Below, one piece after another: positions 5,620 through 8,606 of a stretch of 8,606 nucleotides of DNA. Both the position numbers and the translations under genes were made by a program. The DNA is from Candidatus Omnitrophota bacterium. Its GTDB lineage: Bacteria; Omnitrophota; Koll11; Zapsychrales; Fredricksoniimonadaceae. Position 1 is the stretch's first letter. The number at the start of each line of letters is the position of its first letter. Location: positions 1,356-9,961 of the forward strand of contig JAHFGF010000046.1 of NCBI GenBank assembly GCA_023247595.1, given 5' to 3'. Under the pieces are notes generated by a model. The model searched no databases. It was not told where the DNA came from and saw only the letters and a list, made by a program, of their open reading frames with translations.

Positions 5620-6687
5620 TTAGAAGTTCATCAGAAAAGAAACTGTTACTTCGCGGGGTTTTTTATTAGGCAAAATGAGGTTCCATTGGCCAGGTGAATA
5701 TCCATCATCATAATTCGCGATGGAAAAACCAATAGGAGTCTGATAATCAACAACCTTTTGTTCCGGCATCAACTTTCTTGATCCGGTCCACAGCACATGC
5801 ATTTTGGCGCGCGGATTTTCTTTCACAAAAGTCTTTGAACTGCTGTCATAAACTTCCTTGGCATGACCAAGCTTTGACTTATTATTCTTGATTAGAAAAA
5901 CAAACGTGAATGCCCGGCGGCTTTTATTATACGGAACCCGGGTCAGAGCCAAAAAATTCCTGTTAACTTTGTAATCAGGAGAGATTTGTGAAATGAGGCC
6001 GGAAGAATTGGATTGGGCATATTGATTAGTTTTCGATAACGGATTAACCGTAGCGCTTATAAACCCCATGGAACTACTGCCTCCAGCCTGCCAGTTCTCG
6101 CGGTTAATTTTCCAAAGGTTATCTTCTTTAACTAAACCAATCAGCCCCTGCGTTATGCCAAACGTCGAACGGCCTCTTACGGCCAATTGAGCATTGTTGT
6201 CCTGAAGATTGAAATCTAAAATTTCGATATGACTCGGACGCATGGCCTGAACCATGGCCAAAACAATGTAGGGCGACTTTCCGCTATTAACTTTCTCCTG
6301 TAACAATTGAAAATTATTATGCGACAAGACTTCGGTTAAATCTTCAAGCCGGTTAGCGCCATTAACGGAATTACAAATATGTTCAAGCTCTTTAATCGAA
6401 ACATCTGCGGCTTCAGCCGTAGGCATCAAATGGAACAAATCCCCGCTTTTAGTCTGGGCAGTATGGTCAATTTTGACGGTCTGTACCGGACCGTTATGAA
6501 ACTTCAAACTGGAAAATCCGTAATGGATTTCAAGCTCATCGGGATTTTGTTTGTTTTGTAAATTGTTCTGTTTTAATAAATTAGACGGGATTTGCTGATT
6601 GGGCGTGTCATTAAAAGAAGGCATATCGGCCTTGCAAACCAAAGTCGGAAGGAAAACCAGAATCAGAGTCAACCATAACCTTCGCAT
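5620..6687 (-). CDS. Secreted protein of unknown function, possibly with an NTF2-like domain
   Basis: This is a 355-residue protein. The ATG at 6687 is supported by AAGGTGG 9 nt upstream and by a signal peptide: MRR, a hydrophobic stretch (residues 4-17), and a likely cleavage after CKA (18-20). The residues before C18 (T-L-V) fit a lipobox poorly, so a lipoprotein is less likely. Residues 24-50 are Asn/Gln/Pro-rich and look like a linker. Around 92-200 the sequence has helices and an ending pattern QLAVRGR...GLIGLVKEDNLWKINRENW that resembles SnoaL/DUF4878-like NTF2 domains. These typically close with a lysine-tryptophan-rich last strand. The C-terminal 240-355 region looks beta-rich (for example AFTFVFLIKNN at 259-269 and REVTVSFLMNF at the end). 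The family is not recognised. Probable location is the periplasm or outer surface. It appears monocistronic with its own promoter. Confidence 0.7.
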   Translation of the reverse strand: MRRLWLTLILVFLPTLVCKADMPSFNDTPNQQIPSNLLKQNNLQNKQNPDELEIHYGFSSLKFHNGPVQTVKIDHTAQTKSGDLFHLMPTAEAADVSIKELEHICNSVNGANRLEDLTEVLSHNNFQLLQEKVNSGKSPYIVLAMVQAMRPSHIEILDFNLQDNNAQLAVRGRSTFGITQGLIGLVKEDNLWKINRENWQAGGSSSMGFISATVNPLSKTNQYAQSNSSGLISQISPDYKVNRNFLALTRVPYNKSRRAFTFVFLIKNNKSKLGHAKEVYDSSSKTFVKENPRAKMHVLWTGSRKLMPEQKVVDYQTPIGFSIANYDDGYSPGQWNLILPNKKPREVTVSFLMNF

Positions 6688-6786
6688 CGCAGATCACCAC
6701 CTTTACCAACAACAGCCGTAAGCTGGAACGGCAAGGGATGAATCGAAAAGAGCTACAATTTCAAAAGATCGATTACGTCCATTTAA

Positions 6787-6795
6787 AGTATAGCA
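6787..6795 (-). promoter_or_regulatory. Extended -10 promoter for the 355-residue secreted protein gene
   Basis: TGC-TATACT on the minus strand (6795-6787) is a TGn extended -10 element. No good -35 hexamer is found 16-18 nt upstream, which extended -10 promoters tolerate. The predicted leader of roughly 90 nt (6688-6780) holds the AAGGTGG ribosome site and no riboswitch that I recognise. Confidence 0.4.
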
Positions 6796-6899
6796 CAGAT
6801 TCTCAAATTAAAAGGGTAACGGACGGGCACGCAAAGGCTTGCGGTTCTGAAGGTTGGAGGAAAGACAAAAAAAATTTAAAATAACTTCAAAAAACATCG

Positions 6900-6952
6900 G
6901 ACCGTTTCTAAATATCGCTATTAATGTCAAATATTTATGACAGAACTGTCCC
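6900..6952 (+). repeat. 53-nt end module C (left end of the RAYT element)
   Basis: GACCGTTTCT, 31 nt, then CAGAACTGTCCC, identical in both cores to modules A and D. The AT-rich middle contains a small possible hairpin, TGTCA facing TGACA (6925-6942), which is not conserved in the other modules. Confidence 0.8.
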
Positions 6953-6991
6953 CAAAACAACCATAATCATTATTTGTTCTAAGTTTCCTCT

Positions 6992-7498
6992 TTACTGATA
7001 TCTCTTCCCCCGATGCATCAACCAGCCGCCGATTTTACGGCCGGAAGGGTCGTGGTGGGTCCAATGGATAACACCGCCTTTGTTGTTCCACACATACTCG
7101 CCGTAGAACGCCACGGTATCGCCAAGCTTAAGATTTCCAACTCTCCCAGCCAGGTCAATGTTATGGGCAATTAATACGGTGTGGTCATTAAACAAACGAA
7201 GCAAAAACCGTTGATGCCGGCCGCCGTCTATGTCATCTTTTAAGATTTTAATCACCACACCTTGCGACTGCACCCAGAAATCAGATTTGACCGTTTGATA
7301 GGCTTCTTTAATTCTGCTGTCGGTATCTTTGACATCGATTTTTTGATCAACGTTTAAATTTTGATACGTTATTTTTTTCGACTGGTCAGACCAAGCAGAC
7401 GGGTTAAAAACAGATAAAAACAAAACCAAATTAATCCATACAATAATCCGCGTATAAAAAGAATCTCTAATCATACAAAGCCCCAAACTGTTTCTCAT
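6992..7498 (-). CDS. DUF3465 family exported protein (cargo of the RAYT element)
   Basis: The C-terminal two thirds match the DUF3465 pattern: VVIKILKDD (residues 81-89), HQRFLLRL (95-102), TVLIAHNIDLAGRVG (107-121), LGDTVAFYGEYVWNNKGGV (125-143), IHWTHHDPSG (144-153) and GGWLMHRGKRYQ at the C-terminus. The family is small, uncharacterised and predicted to be OB-like; the conserved His/Trp/Asp cluster suggests metal or ligand binding. A signal peptide-like hydrophobic stretch (about 17-31) ends near SAWS, so it is probably periplasmic. I favour the ATG at 7498 (168 residues). A TTG at 7510 and an ATG at 7474 are alternatives, and no start has a strong ribosome site. The gene begins 16 bp after the transposase stop, so it is likely translated from the transposase mRNA. 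It lies wholly inside the element's terminal repeats. Confidence 0.85.
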   Translation of the reverse strand: MRNSLGLCMIRDSFYTRIIVWINLVLFLSVFNPSAWSDQSKKITYQNLNVDQKIDVKDTDSRIKEAYQTVKSDFWVQSQGVVIKILKDDIDGGRHQRFLLRLFNDHTVLIAHNIDLAGRVGNLKLGDTVAFYGEYVWNNKGGVIHWTHHDPSGRKIGGWLMHRGKRYQ

Positions 7499-7514
7499 TT
7501 TACAAATCAATCAC

Positions 7515-8012
7515 TTAAAAAATTGCGAATCGCTCTACGGTCAAAAGTCCATCGACTTTGTCATTAGCCTTCCCCATATAATATCGAGCCGAACTAAACG
7601 GATACTCTTCAGAATATCCCGCCATTTTGGAACGCACCGGATTTTGATGGATGTATTTAATGCATTCCAAAATATAACGTTCCCTAGAGATACAAAAACT
7701 TTTAAACCTTCCCTGCCAAACATACCCGACATAATCATGAGTGCGGCGAAACCAACCGCTGTAAGAAAGAAGTATTGACTGCATCACTCGTGAAATATTG
7801 TGCGGATCTTGAACCTGTATAATTAAATGCGCGTGGTTATCCATCAGGACAAACGCATGCAATACGAATTTAAATTTGGCACGGTAACGTTCAATGGTTT
7901 GAAGGAATTTTTCTTTGGCTGAATTATCTTGAAGAACAAAATGACGATTGTTGCCACGAACAATCACATGATACACAGCATTTGAATAGTACAACCTTTT
8001 ATTTCTTGCCAT
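7515..8012 (-). CDS. REP-associated tyrosine transposase (RAYT, Y1/HUH family)
   Basis: This is a 165-residue Y1 transposase. VYHVIVRGNNR (residues 13-23) is the N-terminal strand of the fold. LMDNHAHLIIQ (56-66) carries the HUH metal site (H60, H62). WQGRFKS (99-105) and ECIKYIHQNPVRS (116-128) hold the family signature with the candidate catalytic tyrosine Y120, followed by EYPFSSARYYMG (136-147). All key residues are present. Family enzymes cut and rejoin single-stranded DNA at hairpins and are linked to the spread of REP/REPIN sequences. The protein lacks the C-terminal extension of many RAYTs. The ATG at 8012 directly follows a perfect 10-bp inverted repeat made from the element's inner end motif, and the Shine-Dalgarno-like GGGGA lies inside the stem. 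Confidence 0.9.
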   Translation of the reverse strand: MARNKRLYYSNAVYHVIVRGNNRHFVLQDNSAKEKFLQTIERYRAKFKFVLHAFVLMDNHAHLIIQVQDPHNISRVMQSILLSYSGWFRRTHDYVGYVWQGRFKSFCISRERYILECIKYIHQNPVRSKMAGYSEEYPFSSARYYMGKANDKVDGLLTVERFAIF

Positions 8013-8047
8013 AACTGTCCCCTTTCATGCGAACCTGGGGGACAGTT
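8013..8047 (-). promoter_or_regulatory. Inverted repeat covering the transposase ribosome binding site
   Basis: In the minus-strand mRNA AACTGTCCCC (8047-8038) and GGGGACAGTT (8022-8013) pair perfectly over 10 bp around a 15-nt loop, and the start codon follows without a gap. The only Shine-Dalgarno candidate, AAAGGGGA 6-7 nt before the ATG, lies mostly in the 3' arm. The fold would hide it and reduce translation; binding of the transposase to this copy of its own end motif would be a second possible control. Confidence 0.55.
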
Positions 8048-8091
8048 CTGTTGTAAACATATTGGTTTGATAATACTTTGAAGAAACGGTC
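8039..8091 (-). repeat. 53-nt end module D (right end of the RAYT element, upstream of the transposase)
   Basis: Read inward on the minus strand: GACCGTTTCT (8091-8082), 31 nt, then CAGAACTGTCCC (8050-8039). Its inner motif doubles as the 5' arm of the hairpin at the transposase start. GTAG precedes the outer motif. Confidence 0.8.
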
Positions 8092-8138
8092 TACTACATT
8101 TTCAGATCTCACGAGGCAGGATGCCGCGCGGTATTTGC

Positions 8139-8606
8139 TTAGCGGCCGAAGAACTTAAACAGGGATTTGCGGGAAGCATATTCCAGCTCTTCTTCCTGAT
8201 TCTTATCCTGACCGGATTTCTCCTTAGCCATTTTCTCCGCCAGCAAAAGCTTTTCATCAGCCGGCAATTGAAAAGGTGTTTGAGGCGCGGGTTGAATAGC
8301 TGCCTGGGCCGCTTCAACAACTGAAGACGCAACTGCAGCTTCAGGCTGAATTTCTTTAGAACCTTGCTCACCTGAAAAGAGCGCTTTGAGTTTATCAAAG
8401 GACTGCGCACCTGTTGCCGTTGAAACGGGCATGAGAGTATCTAAGTCAACCTTATCATTAATCCCTGTGACCACCACAGAACCGGAAGTTTTGCTTTTCA
8501 CAATACAGCGCAGCCGGTCAAGGCGACGGATATCAATTAAAGCGGCTGAATGCGTGCTAAAAAGGATCTGCATCGAACCTGACGAACGTTTTTCCATGAC
8601 GGTCAA
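8139..8606 (-). CDS. C-terminal part of a probable AAA/RecF-like (ABC-type) ATPase, start beyond the window
   Basis: The frame is open to the right window edge and ends with a stop at 8139, giving at least 155 codons; the true start lies outside. MQILFSTHSAALIDIRRLDRLRCIVK (split 12-25 and 26-37) resembles the end of AAA_15/AAA_21-type ATPase domains. There the strand after Walker B leads into a T-H-S switch histidine and a short VxxxDRLR segment. Walker A and B would lie upstream and are not visible. A low-complexity Ala/Gln/Pro linker (about 88-113) and a charged, helical Lys/Glu-rich tail (115-155) ending SRKSLFKFFGR follow; these are not typical of the family and suggest a tethering or coiled segment. 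The family call rests on one motif region. The RAYT element begins 47 bp downstream of the stop. Confidence 0.5.
   Translation of the reverse strand: MTVMEKRSSGSMQILFSTHSAALIDIRRLDRLRCIVKSKTSGSVVVTGINDKVDLDTLMPVSTATGAQSFDKLKALFSGEQGSKEIQPEAAVASSVVEAAQAAIQPAPQTPFQLPADEKLLLAEKMAKEKSGQDKNQEEELEYASRKSLFKFFGR

Larger units (their letters stand above)
6900..8091 (-). mobile_element. RAYT transposon-like element (1192 bp) with paired 53-nt end modules, a transposase and a DUF3465 cargo gene
   Basis: The left end carries GACCGTTTCT (6900-6909) and CAGAACTGTCCC (6941-6952). The right end carries the same two motifs inverted, GGGACAGTTCTG (8039-8050) and AGAAACGGTC (8082-8091). The motif-to-motif spacing is 31 nt at both ends, identical to the 129-bp element at 710-838. 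Between the ends lie the RAYT transposase (7515-8012) and the DUF3465 gene (6992-7498), both on the minus strand. Neither end has an obvious target duplication. The right end abuts CTAC on the plus strand (GTAG reading inward), the tetranucleotide that marks REP elements served by RAYTs. The other three ends lack a perfect GTAG, so this may be chance. Confidence 0.72.

Noticed and set aside
6816..6860. Plus-strand GCACGCAAAGG stretch resembling part of a c-di-GMP (GEMM-I) riboswitch
   Set aside because: The partner GGCAAACC-type segment and the receptor helix are absent, and no plus-strand gene follows.
1..8606. CRISPR array, tRNA or rRNA genes
   Set aside because: No regularly spaced direct repeats and no cloverleaf or rRNA-like sequence were seen; the only repeated units are the four 53-nt modules, which are paired and inverted.

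Overview
The window reads almost entirely from the minus strand and carries nine recognisable protein genes (two cut by the window edges, one frameshifted), one truncated gene copy, one short relic, and two related mobile-type elements. The organism is a Gram-negative-type bacterium of moderate GC content: it has Sec-exported proteins, a PEP-CTERM protein (exosortase substrate), a cardiolipin synthase and a REP-associated (RAYT/Y1) transposase. This mix fits an environmental lineage such as Omnitrophota or a deltaproteobacterium-like group, but the phylum is a guess and cannot be fixed from this window.

Layout, left to right (genes are transcribed right to left): 1-658, end-truncated ICMT/PEMT-like membrane methyltransferase; 710-838, a 129-bp gene-less inverted-repeat element; 845-1207, a hotdog-fold acyl-CoA thioesterase with its own good promoter; 1279-2736 and 2745-3509, a cardiolipin synthase and an endonuclease/exonuclease/phosphatase (EEP) protein in a tight operon; 3524-3646, a 40-codon remnant of a second thioesterase copy; 3647-4076, a gene-poor stretch with one short relic frame; 4077-4874, a PEP-CTERM protein; 4937-5472, an NADPH-dependent FMN reductase broken by a frameshift but with a near-consensus promoter and a strong Shine-Dalgarno sequence; 5620-6687, an unrecognised secreted protein; 6900-8091, a 1192-bp element holding a DUF3465 protein and a RAYT transposase; 8139-8606, the C-terminal part of a probable AAA/RecF-like ATPase.

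The most interesting signal is a four-fold repeated 53-nt module. Both the 129-bp element and the 1192-bp RAYT element are bounded by it in inverted orientation. Each module is an outer GACCGTTTCT, exactly 31 nt of unconserved mostly AT-rich sequence, then an inner CAGAACTGTCCC (one mismatch in one of the four copies). The large element looks autonomous (transposase plus a DUF3465 cargo gene) and the small one like its non-autonomous, REPIN/MITE-like derivative. The inner motif recurs as a perfect 10-bp inverted repeat directly in front of the transposase start codon, where it would bury the Shine-Dalgarno sequence; this suggests that the element's own end sequence also regulates transposase translation.

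The EEP and cardiolipin synthase genes probably form one membrane-lipid operon. The thioesterase lies after them behind its own promoter, while a truncated thioesterase copy lies in front of them, so the two-gene unit is bracketed by related sequences.
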